From: JADGGV01 sp035715725
GTDB taxonomy: Bacteria; Gemmatimonadota; Gemmatimonadetes; Longimicrobiales; RSA9
DNA length: 64,000 bases
Assembly (NCBI GenBank): GCA_035715725.1
Contig: DASTKT010000059.1
Location: 50,141 to 114,140, forward strand
Direction of reading: 5' to 3'
In this document: piece after piece, positions 8,854 through 16,124 of the stretch
Position numbering within the stretch: position 1 is the first letter of the stretch
How the letters are laid out: each line of letters begins with the position of its first letter
Position numbers and translations under genes: made by a program
The notes under the pieces: generated by a model
Seen by the model: the letters and a program-made list of their open reading frames with translations, nothing else
Databases searched by the model: none
What the model was told of the DNA's origin: nothing

Positions 8854-10209
8854 ATGTCACGCTCGCGCCACGCCTGCCTCGTCTCGCTGCTGCTCGCCGC
8901 CGGCGGCGTTCCGGCGTGCTCCGCCCCCGCGCCCGAGCCGCCCCGCCCCGCCATCGCCTCGCCTGGAAAGCGGCTCGGCTTCTCCGTCCTCGAGGACTAC
9001 GACAAGGGCGACGACCTGCAGCGCGTCGAGGCGGACTTCCGCATCATCCGCGACCTCGGCGTCCACACCTGGCGCGGCAGCTTCGGCTGGGACGACTACG
9101 AGCCGCGACCGGGCGTCTACGACTTCGACTGGCTGATCCGGTTCGTCCGCGCCGCGGCGAAGAGCGGCATCGAGCTGCGCCCCTACGTCGGCTACACGCC
9201 GGAGTGGGCCGCCGCCCGCGGCGGCGGCGCCGACCACCAGGCGTGGAACGATCCGCCGCGCGACCCGGCGCGCTGGGAGGCGTTCGTCGCCCACCTGGCG
9301 GCCGCGCTGCGCGACGAGCCGAACGTGCGCTCCTACGAGATCTACAACGAGGAGAACGCCCCGCTCTGGTGGGAGGGCACGCCGGCGCAGTACGCCGCCA
9401 CGCTCGGCCGCGCCTCCGCCGCGATCCGCCGGGCGGACCCGGACGCGCAGGTCGTCATCGGCGGCTTCACGTTCCCCGACACGCGCTGGCTCGAGGCCGT
9501 CTGCGAGACCGCCGGCCAGGCACACGCCTTCGACATCGCCGCGTTCCACGCCTACCCGGAGACGTGGACGCCGGATTCCGTCGTCGTCGAGAACTACCTC
9601 GACCGCGGCTACCATCACGACTACCTCGGCACGCTCGCCGGCGGCTGCGCGGCCCAGCCGCTGTGGATCAACGAGGCGGGGTACGCCACCACGCCCGGGC
9701 GCACCGAGCGGCAGCAGGCCTCGTGGTGGGCGCGCGCGATCGCGACGTTCGGCGCCGACTCCGCCGTCCAGCACATCGGCATCTACGAGATCCGCGACCA
9801 GCGCCGGAACACGCCGGTCATCGGCAACGAGCCGAACTACTACCTCGGGCTGCTGCGGGAGGACGGGCGGAAGAAGCTCGCCTACAACACGGTGCGGCTC
9901 ATGGTCCGGCTGCTCGGCGGCGCGCCGTTCGTCGTGCGCGACGCCGAGACGAAGGTCGAGGCCGAGCCGCCCGACCGCGACATCTACCACCACCTCTTCG
10001 ACCGCGCGGACGGCACGCAGGTGCTCGTGATCTGGACCCGGGACGCGCCGGCCGTGGCGCGCGTCGACCTGCCCCGCCGCGGCGCGCGCGCCACGTCCTA
10101 CACGCTGGCGGGCACGGCCGGCGCCTACCCGCTCGTGCGCGGCCGGCGCCTCGAGCGCCTGCGGCTCGAGCCCGGCGACGTGCGCATCCTCGAGATCACG
10201 AGGGAGTGA
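8854..10209 (+). CDS. Secreted clan GH-A glycoside hydrolase-like protein (GH39/GH5-like barrel)
   Basis: The 451-residue protein opens with a hydrophobic signal (CLVSLLLAAGGVPAC). Cys22 is a possible but non-ideal lipobox cysteine because Pro precedes Ala. The body reads as a (beta/alpha)8 glycosidase: DLGVHTWRGSFGWDDYEP early, then the acid/base-type YEIYNEEN with Glu166, and the nucleophile-type WINEAGY with Glu274, a spacing of 108 residues that suits clan GH-A. HAYPETWTPD matches the barrel's aromatic pocket strand. The C-terminal ~90 residues form a beta-sandwich-like tail, as in GH39 and GH51 enzymes. It probably cleaves beta-linked plant or microbial glycans in the periplasm or at the cell surface; the substrate is not resolved. 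The gene stands alone between two repeat-rich gaps. Confidence 0.78.
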   Translation: MSRSRHACLVSLLLAAGGVPACSAPAPEPPRPAIASPGKRLGFSVLEDYDKGDDLQRVEADFRIIRDLGVHTWRGSFGWDDYEPRPGVYDFDWLIRFVRAAAKSGIELRPYVGYTPEWAAARGGGADHQAWNDPPRDPARWEAFVAHLAAALRDEPNVRSYEIYNEENAPLWWEGTPAQYAATLGRASAAIRRADPDAQVVIGGFTFPDTRWLEAVCETAGQAHAFDIAAFHAYPETWTPDSVVVENYLDRGYHHDYLGTLAGGCAAQPLWINEAGYATTPGRTERQQASWWARAIATFGADSAVQHIGIYEIRDQRRNTPVIGNEPNYYLGLLREDGRKKLAYNTVRLMVRLLGGAPFVVRDAETKVEAEPPDRDIYHHLFDRADGTQVLVIWTRDAPAVARVDLPRRGARATSYTLAGTAGAYPLVRGRRLERLRLEPGDVRILEITRE

Positions 10210-10509
10210 GCCCGAATCCGGTCATCGCCGTTTCGGTCCCGGTCCCGGCAAACCGTTGTGGTTGGTCAACTGCGGGTGCTGGATGCCGAGGCGCTCCTGG
10301 TGTCCCGGGAGCGGGAGCGGGAGCGTAAGCGAGAGCCGGGACTGCATCGGGCACGGGTCGGGGGCGCGGCTCGGGAAGTGCCCTGGGCAGGGGGTGCGGG
10401 TCAGGGGGCGCGCTCCGCGGGCGCGCGCGAGGCACGGGCCCGCGCACGGGCACGGGAAGGGGCATGGGCACGGGCATGCGCACAGGAATGGGCATGGCCC
10501 AACCGGCGC
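10210..10509. other. Non-coding stretch of degenerate hexanucleotide repeats
   Basis: No convincing gene lies here. The sequence is built of drifting hexamers: GGTCCC pairs near 10238-10250, GGGAGC near 10306-10326, and GGGCAC/GGGCAT units between ~10430 and 10500. Read on the minus strand these give meaningless Pro-Val/Pro-Met strings, a typical low-complexity artefact. The segment forms the first part of the 814-bp gap before infC. Confidence 0.6.
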
Positions 10510-10714
10510 GGCGGATGCCGTAGCGCTCGATCCGCGCGTCGTTCGCGCGCTCAACCCGCCACGCGCGCGCGGCCAACGCGCGATTGGCGGATTGTGTTCG
10601 GCTGGCGCCGCGAATCCGCCACGCGTGCGTCCGCCGCGAGCGCCGCTGGCGGATCGTGTTCGTATACCGCGCCCAACCCGCCACCCGCCTCGCGTGCCCC
10701 CGGCGCGTGGCGGA
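10510..10714. repeat. Tandem ~61-bp units with TGGCGGAT...ATCCGCCA inverted repeats upstream of infC
   Basis: TGGCGGAT begins at 10585, 10647 and 10708, giving units of 62 and 61 bp; a degenerate first copy (GGCGGATGCC) starts near 10510. Each unit also carries the complement CCGCCA (10556-10561, 10616-10621, 10678-10683). TGGCGGATT at 10585-10593 pairs perfectly with AATCCGCCA at 10613-10621, and CCGCCA at 10556 pairs with TGGCGG at 10585, so alternative hairpins are possible. TGTTCG follows copies 2 and 3. No open frame runs through the units convincingly. A role in infC transcription or as a mobile palindromic repeat is unproven. Confidence 0.7.
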
Positions 10715-10776
10715 TTCGGTGCGCCGGACGGCGGACGGCGCACGAGCGCACGAGCGGCATTCTGCTCCGCCCGGCC

Positions 10777-10847
10777 GATCCGTTCTCGGTCCCGGTCCCG
10801 AGCCGTTCGATGGGGACCGGAACCGGGATCGGGGCCGAGAACGGATC
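10777..10847. repeat. Perfect 13-bp inverted repeat in the infC upstream region
   Basis: GATCCGTTCTCGG at 10777-10789 is exactly complementary to CCGAGAACGGATC at 10835-10847. The loop holds further partly complementary TCCCGGTCCC and GGGACCGG tracts, so most of the 71 bp can fold. It could end transcription from upstream or be a structured leader element. There is no T-run. The gap 10848-11010 then shows an A/T-richer patch (AAAAGTGTATGGG near 10958) that may include the infC promoter. Confidence 0.55.
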
Positions 10848-11013
10848 AACGGCGGAGAGTACGAGCCCGCGGTGGCGCCCGGCCGCGCGATTCCGTACGT
10901 TCGCCCTCGGGCGCAGGCGCGCGCCGCTGCGCCGGCGCGGACCGATTTCCGCGCAAAAGTGTATGGGAGAGTAGGGAGTTTTCTGCGCGCCAGAATCCTG
11001 TAACCCGCCACCC

Positions 11014-11026
11014 GGAGGCCATCATC
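11014..11026 (+). promoter_or_regulatory. infC: infC ribosome-binding site and AUC start codon
   Basis: GGAGG at 11014-11018 is followed by CC and two in-frame ATC codons at 11021 and 11024. No ATG, GTG or TTG lies in frame near the point where IF3 homology begins (RIRVNERIRF). With a 5-nt spacer, ATC at 11024 is the best start. Non-canonical AUU/AUC starts in infC are established in other bacteria and let IF3 repress its own synthesis. Confidence 0.75.
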
Positions 11027-11551
11027 GCTGCGACGACGATACCCCGCATCCGCGTCAACGAACGTATCCGCTTCTCCCCCGTCCGCCTCGTCGACCCCGA
11101 CGGCCAACAGCTCGGAATCGTGCCCGTGGAGGAGGCCCGCCAGGCCGCCCTCGACCGGGGTCTCGACCTCGTCGAGGTCGCGCCCACCGCGCGCCCGCCC
11201 GTCTGCCGCATCATGGACTACGGCAAGTTCCGCTACGAGCAGCAGAAGCGGGACCGCGAGGCCCGGCGCCGCCAGCACACGGTCGACATCAAGCAGGTGC
11301 AGTTCCGGCCGAAGACGGACGACCACGACTTCGACTTCAAGATCCGCAACGCGCGCCGCTTCCTCGCCGCCGGCAAGAAGGTGCGGGCGACGGTCCGCTT
11401 CCGGCGCGGCGAGCTGCGCCGCCCGGAGCTGGGCGTGCGCGTGCTCGACCACGTCGCGGAGGCCCTCGAGGAGGTGGCCCGCGTCGAGAGTCGCAGCGAC
11501 TCGCTCGAGTCGCGTCAGCTCGTGATGATGCTGGCGCCGAAGGCGGCCTGA
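11024..11551 (+). CDS. infC: Translation initiation factor IF-3, AUC start
   Basis: About 175 residues, normal for IF3. The N-terminal domain has RIRVNERIRFSPVRLVD and GIVPVEEARQAA, then the hallmark PPVCRIMDYGKFRYEQQK, and the C-terminal domain has KQVQFRPKTDDHDFDFKI and ends QLVMMLAPKAA. IF3 binds the 30S subunit, blocks premature 50S joining and enforces AUG selection. Two things are odd. The usual C-domain motif FRGREMxH is replaced by FRRGELRRPELG, and no rpmI-rplT (L35-L20) genes follow; an MscS channel does. It may be a relocated infC or a divergent second copy. The start is placed at an ATC codon behind GGAGG because no standard start codon exists in the right place; standard gene callers would mis-start it upstream. 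Confidence 0.9.
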   Translation: MAATTIPRIRVNERIRFSPVRLVDPDGQQLGIVPVEEARQAALDRGLDLVEVAPTARPPVCRIMDYGKFRYEQQKRDREARRRQHTVDIKQVQFRPKTDDHDFDFKIRNARRFLAAGKKVRATVRFRRGELRRPELGVRVLDHVAEALEEVARVESRSDSLESRQLVMMLAPKAA

Positions 11552-11583
11552 CCGCCGACACACCCGAAGGAAGGACCGGACCG

Positions 11584-12690
11584 GTGGACCTGCTGTTCTA
11601 CGGCAGCTCGCTACGGGACTGGGCGGCCGCCGCGGCCAGCGCGGCGGCGCTCTACCTCGTGCTCGTCGGCGCGCGCCGGGTGCTCGCGTCGCGGCTCGCC
11701 CGCTTCGCCGAGCGCACGACGAACCACGTCGACGACCTCGCCGTCGAGGTCGTCCGCCGCACGCGCACGTTCTTCCTCGGCGCCGTCGCCGTCTACGCCG
11801 GGGCGACGTGGCTCGCGCTGCCGCCGGCACCCGAGCGGATCCTGAAGGCCGCCGTCATCCTGGCGGCCGTGCTCCAGGCCGCGATCTGGGGGAACGGCGT
11901 CATCGCCCACGTCGTGCAGCGCCAGACCGCCCGCACGCCCGAGGAGAACGCCGCCAGCGCCACCACCATGAACGCGCTCGGCGTCCTCGCCCGCGCGCTC
12001 CTCTGGGCGATCCTCGCGCTCCTCGCGCTCGACAACCTCGGCGTCGACATCACCGCGCTCGTCGCCGGCCTCGGCGTCGGCGGCGTCGCCGTCGCGCTCG
12101 CCGTGCAGAACATCCTCGGCGACCTCTTCGCCTCCCTCTCCATCGTCCTCGACAAGCCGTTCGTCATCGGCGACTTCATCGTCGTCGACGACTTCGCCGG
12201 CACCGTCGAGCACGTCGGGCTGAAGACGACGCGCATCCGCTCCCTCTCCGGCGAGCAGCTCGTCTTCTCCAACGCCGACCTGCTCAAGAGCCGCGTCCGC
12301 AACTTCAACCGGATGCAGGAGCGGCGAGTGGTCTTCGGCTTCGGCGTCGCCTACGAGACGCCGCCGGCCACGGTGGCCGCGATCCCCGGCATGGTGCGCG
12401 AGATCGTCGAAGCGCAGGCCGACGTCCGCTTCGACCGCGCCCACTTCAAGGGGTACGGCGCCTCCTCGCTCGACTTCGAGGTCGTCTACTACACGCTCGA
12501 TCCCGACTACAACCGCTACATGGACACGCAGCAGGCGATCAACCTCGAGCTGCTGCGCCGCTGCGCCGCCGCCGGCATCGAGTTCGCCTACCCGACGCGC
12601 ACGCTGTACGTGCGCGCGGCCGCGGCGGGCGCCGCGCCCGCGACCGATGCTCCGACGCCAGGCATCGTCCGGGCGGCGCCGGCGCCGTGA
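11584..12690 (+). CDS. MscS-family mechanosensitive channel
   Basis: The 368-residue protein starts at GTG with AAGGAAGG upstream, 32 bp after infC. Four hydrophobic spans precede the pore helix: near residues 12-30, 60-80, 90-110 and 130-155. The conserved MscS segment is GVGGVAVALAVQNILGDLFA (~160-180), followed by the beta-domain VLDKPFVIGDFIVVDDFAGTVEHVGLKTTRIRSLSGEQLVFSNADL, and then a C-terminal alpha/beta part. The extra N-terminal helices resemble medium-size members such as YnaI/YbdG rather than minimal MscS. It should open under membrane tension to release solutes on hypo-osmotic shock. The short gap suggests co-transcription with infC. Confidence 0.9.
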   Translation: MDLLFYGSSLRDWAAAAASAAALYLVLVGARRVLASRLARFAERTTNHVDDLAVEVVRRTRTFFLGAVAVYAGATWLALPPAPERILKAAVILAAVLQAAIWGNGVIAHVVQRQTARTPEENAASATTMNALGVLARALLWAILALLALDNLGVDITALVAGLGVGGVAVALAVQNILGDLFASLSIVLDKPFVIGDFIVVDDFAGTVEHVGLKTTRIRSLSGEQLVFSNADLLKSRVRNFNRMQERRVVFGFGVAYETPPATVAAIPGMVREIVEAQADVRFDRAHFKGYGASSLDFEVVYYTLDPDYNRYMDTQQAINLELLRRCAAAGIEFAYPTRTLYVRAAAAGAAPATDAPTPGIVRAAPAP

Positions 12691-12808
12691 TCGCCATCCT
12701 CCTTGCCGTCCGGTCCGCCCAACCCTAGCCTTTGCCGATCACCCGGACATCGTTGCGACACCCCCTGCTCGCGGCGCTGCGGGCTCACCCCCCAGCGGGA
12801 GACGCATC

Positions 12809-13363
12809 ATGCCTACCCAGATGAGCATCGACACCGACGTCTACCTCTTCCTCGCCGACGTCGGCGTGTACCACGACGACGTCGTGATCTCCGCGCACGG
12901 CGGCTACCAGGCGAAGAACACGCCCGAGTTCGCCGTGCCGACGCAGGGCAGCTTCGAGGGCCTCTACTTCTACGTGCCGCACGGCTCGCTGCAGACCGAT
13001 TTCGGCCTCGGCGGCTTCGCGGGCCAGGAGCGCGCCGCGGTCGAGCACCTCGAGCCCGGCCGCAAGTGCTTCGACTACGAGCTCTCGAAGTACCAGGGGC
13101 GCCACAACAAGGCGGGCGAGACCTACGACACGATCATGCGCGACATGGCCGCCGCCTCCGAGGCGCTCACGAAGTACAACACCGGCCTGGCCAAGGCGCC
13201 GAAGGTCTACGCCGCGAAGACGCGCCCGCGGCAGTTCGACGTGGTGACGATCCGCAACCGCTTCCGCTCCGGCGACGTGCAGCTCGGCGACCTGGTGACC
13301 CGCCTCCTGAACCAGCACGACTACAAGCGCATCCACTGCTACTTCTGCCGCGGCGCGATGTGA
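12809..13363 (+). CDS. Small protein with conserved-looking His-Gly-Gly and C-terminal Cys-Arg-Gly (Stv-adhesin/caspase-like?)
   Basis: The 184-residue protein starts at ATG 12809 behind GGGAGA (12797-12802); it has no signal peptide or membrane span. The N-terminal half has VVISAHGGYQAKNTPEFAVP and YFYVPHGSLQTDFG. The protein ends with RIHCYFCRGAM. The pattern of a strand ending in His-Gly followed much later by a strand ending in Cys-Arg-Gly resembles the His/Cys dyad of caspase-fold proteins, and the SAHGG...PHG pattern resembles putative 'adhesin Stv' domains. I cannot decide between them. The rest is helical and basic (DMAAASEALTKYNTG). It stands alone between mscS and the ADOP permease. 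The gene is likely real on codon use; its function is unknown. Confidence 0.65.
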   Translation: MPTQMSIDTDVYLFLADVGVYHDDVVISAHGGYQAKNTPEFAVPTQGSFEGLYFYVPHGSLQTDFGLGGFAGQERAAVEHLEPGRKCFDYELSKYQGRHNKAGETYDTIMRDMAAASEALTKYNTGLAKAPKVYAAKTRPRQFDVVTIRNRFRSGDVQLGDLVTRLLNQHDYKRIHCYFCRGAM

Positions 13364-13678
13364 TGCGGGATCCGGCCCGGATCCCCCTCCGCGGTCGGGG
13401 TCGCATCGGCAGTCGCAGTCGCAGTCGAACATGACGCCCGGCGGACCGGCCTGCCGTACGCTGGGTCGCTGGGCAGCGGCGAGCCGCCGGGCGAAGCGTA
13501 TCGTTCGGCGTGTCGAATTCGTCCTGGCTGGATCGACGTATATGTAGAGCCCGGGTACGGCCGGTCGGGGGATCGGTCCGGCGCCCGGGTCTCCGCTGGC
13601 GACACACCCGCCGGCGCGAGCGCTTCCTCAACCCACGACCGGCCCGCCGGCCGGAACGCACCCGACGCCGAGGACCCC
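13364..13678. other. 315-bp gap without a gene
   Basis: The start of the gap has CAGTCG hexamers (13409-13428). The middle carries a slightly less GC-rich patch with GTATATGTA (13538-13546) that could be the -10 region for the ADOP permease, but no well-spaced -35 is visible. Nothing else can be supported. Confidence 0.5.
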
Positions 13679-16123
13679 ATGTTCGTCCGCGACCTCCGCT
13701 ACGCCTTCCGCAGCCTCTCCCGCGCCCGCGGCTACACGCTCGCCGTGGTACTCACGCTCGGGCTCGGAATCGGCGCCAACACCGCCATCTTCAGCGTCGT
13801 CCGCGGCGTCCTGCTGCGCCCGCTCCCCAACCGCGGCGGCGACCGGCTGCTCTACCTGCGCCAGTCGGTCAACGGCCCGGGCGGCGAGGACATCGCGTTC
13901 TCCGTCCCGGAGATCCTCGACTTCCGCGAGAACGCCCGCACGCTGCGCGGCATCGCGGAGTACTCGCCGATGACGTACACGCTGGCGGGTGAGCGGGACG
14001 CCGTGCGCTTCAACGTCGGCCTCGTGACCGGCAACTACTTCCAGGTCATGGGCCTCTCGCCGGTGCTCGGCCGCCTCCTCGACTCGCGCGACGACGGCAC
14101 CGGCGTGCCGCCAGTCATGGTGCTGACCTACGAGTACTGGATGAAGCGCTTCGGCGGGGACCGCGGCGTGGTCGGCCGCAAGGTGCGCGTGGACGGCAAG
14201 CCGGTGACGATCGTGGGCGTCGTCCAGTCGGCGCCGTACTTCCCGCGGCCGATGGACGCGCTCCTCAACATGGTCATCAGCGAGCACCACACGAGCGCGC
14301 TCATGGTGCAGGGGCGCACGCACCGCATGACCGGGATGATCGCGCGCCTCGCCCCGGGCGCCACGCTGGCGCAGGCGCGCGCCGAGGTGGCCGGGATCCG
14401 CGCGCGCGTGCAGGCCGAGTACCCCGAGGCGTATGACCCCGGCTCCGGCTACCGCGTTACCGTCATCCCCTTCCAGGAGGTGCTCGGCGAGAAGGCCCGG
14501 CTCACGCTCTGGCTGCTCATGGGCGCGGCCGCCTTCGTCATGGTCATCTCCTGCGCCAACGTCGCCAACCTGACGCTGATGCGCGGCGTGCGCCGCGAGC
14601 ACGAGCTCGTGGTGCGCGCGGCGCTCGGCGCCGGCAAGGCCCGGCTGCGGCGGCTCCTCCTCGCCGAGAACCTGCTGCTGGCCTTCGCCGGCGCCGCGTT
14701 CGGCCTGCTCCTCGCCGTCGGCGGCGTCCGCCTCCTCGTCGCGCTCGCGGAGCGCTACTCGCCGCGCGCCGGCGAGATCCGCCTCGACGCGACGGTGCTC
14801 GGCTTCACGCTCGTGCTGACGCTCGTCGTGGCCGTGCTCCTCTCCTTCGCGCCCCGGCTCGCGAAGGAGGGCACGCTCGCGGCCTGGGTCGCCGCGGGCG
14901 TGCACCGCGTGAGCGGGAACCTGCGGCGCCAGCGCCTGCAGCGCACGCTCGTCGTCGCGCAGATCGCGGTCTCCGTGATCCTGCTGACCGGCGCCGGGCT
15001 GCTCACGCGCACCATGTTGCAGCTCTCCGAGGTGAACACCGGCCTCAAGGGCGAGAACGTGCTCACGATGGAGGTGCCGCTCTACGAGGCCGGGCGGAGC
15101 GACACCGCCGCGCGCGCTCTCTACGACCGGCTGCGCCTCGAGCTCGGCGCCGTGCCCGGCGTGCGCGACGTCGGCGTCGGCTCGACCATGCCGCTGCGCA
15201 CGACGGACTTCCAGCTCGAGGTCAAGGCGGAGGGGCGGCCGCTCGCCGCGGGCGAGGCGATGCCGCGGGCGGACTTCCGGACGGCGAGCCCCGACTACTT
15301 CCGCGCCGCCGGGATCCCGCTCCTGCGCGGGCGGACGTTCACCGCCAACGACCGGACCGGCTCCGGCCTCGTCGTGATCCTCAACAAGACGCTCGCCGAC
15401 CGGTTCTTCCCGGACCGCGACCCGATCGGGCAGCGCGTGGCCTGGACCGGCGACGTGCTGCGCTTCATCGGCGTGAGCGGCGAGTGGAGAACGGTCGTCG
15501 GCGTCGTCGCCGACACGAAGGACGGCGGCCCCGACGCCGAGCCGCGCGGCGTGGTCTTCCAGCCGTTCGACCAGGAGATGCCGTACGCGGGCGGCCTCGT
15601 GATCCGCGCCCGCCAGGATGCGCCGTCGCTGATCCCGGCCGCGACGCGGCTCGTCCGCAACATCGTGCCCGACGCGCCGATCGAGAACGTGCTGACCGTC
15701 GACCAGATCCGCGACCAGAGCGTCGCGCCGCGGCGCCTGAACGCGGCGCTCGTCTCGTCGTTCGGCGTGCTCGCGCTGATCATCGCGGCCGTCGGCATCG
15801 CCGGCTGCCTGGCGTTCTCCGTGAGCGCCCGCACCACCGAGATCGGCATCCGCATGAGCCTCGGCGCGGACAGCCGCCGCGTGCAGCGGATGGTGCTCCT
15901 CGAGGGCGGCGTGCTTCTCGCCCTCGGCCTGCTCCTCGGCGTCGGCGGCGCGCTCTCCGCCACACGCCTCATCCGCGGGCTGCTCTTCGGCATCACGCCG
16001 CACGATCCGGTCACGCTCGCGGGCGTCGCGCTCACCATGGCGGCCGTCGGGATCGGCGCCTGCTGGCTCCCTTCCCTCCGCGCCTCGCGGATCGACCCCG
16101 CCGTGGCCATGCGGGGGCAGTAG
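13679..16123 (+). CDS. ADOP-type (MacB/FtsX) orphan ABC permease
   Basis: An 814-residue permease with two MacB_PCD + FtsX modules. It begins MFVRDLRYAFRSLSRARGYT and continues LTLGLGIGANTAIFSVV and LLRPLP, the signature of the 'acidobacterial duplicated orphan permease' group. Its FtsX parts hold the helices near residues 280-400 (AAAFVMVISCANVANLTLMRG, EHELVVRAALGAGKARLRRLL), and a second set lies near 690-800 (TTEIGIRMSLGADSRRVQRM). It has periplasmic MacB core regions but no ATPase domain, and no ATPase gene lies beside it, as is usual for this group. Family members are thought to act in export or mechanotransmission, but few have been studied. The MATE gene follows after one base, so the two are surely co-transcribed. 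Confidence 0.9.
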   Translation: MFVRDLRYAFRSLSRARGYTLAVVLTLGLGIGANTAIFSVVRGVLLRPLPNRGGDRLLYLRQSVNGPGGEDIAFSVPEILDFRENARTLRGIAEYSPMTYTLAGERDAVRFNVGLVTGNYFQVMGLSPVLGRLLDSRDDGTGVPPVMVLTYEYWMKRFGGDRGVVGRKVRVDGKPVTIVGVVQSAPYFPRPMDALLNMVISEHHTSALMVQGRTHRMTGMIARLAPGATLAQARAEVAGIRARVQAEYPEAYDPGSGYRVTVIPFQEVLGEKARLTLWLLMGAAAFVMVISCANVANLTLMRGVRREHELVVRAALGAGKARLRRLLLAENLLLAFAGAAFGLLLAVGGVRLLVALAERYSPRAGEIRLDATVLGFTLVLTLVVAVLLSFAPRLAKEGTLAAWVAAGVHRVSGNLRRQRLQRTLVVAQIAVSVILLTGAGLLTRTMLQLSEVNTGLKGENVLTMEVPLYEAGRSDTAARALYDRLRLELGAVPGVRDVGVGSTMPLRTTDFQLEVKAEGRPLAAGEAMPRADFRTASPDYFRAAGIPLLRGRTFTANDRTGSGLVVILNKTLADRFFPDRDPIGQRVAWTGDVLRFIGVSGEWRTVVGVVADTKDGGPDAEPRGVVFQPFDQEMPYAGGLVIRARQDAPSLIPAATRLVRNIVPDAPIENVLTVDQIRDQSVAPRRLNAALVSSFGVLALIIAAVGIAGCLAFSVSARTTEIGIRMSLGADSRRVQRMVLLEGGVLLALGLLLGVGGALSATRLIRGLLFGITPHDPVTLAGVALTMAAVGIGACWLPSLRASRIDPAVAMRGQ

Positions 16124-16124
16124 C

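Noticed and set aside
10210..10500. Proline-valine-rich proteins on the minus strand and Arg/Gly-rich ones on the plus strand
   Set aside because: They are translations of degenerate hexanucleotide repeats with no start signal or homology.
10585..10714. 61-bp spaced palindromic units as a CRISPR array
   Set aside because: The whole unit, not just a repeat, is conserved between copies, there are only three or four copies, and the arms are 6-9 bp.
13679..16123. The ADOP permease as a MacB transporter with its own ATPase
   Set aside because: No Walker motifs occur in the protein and no ATPase gene is adjacent; the two-module permease is the orphan type.
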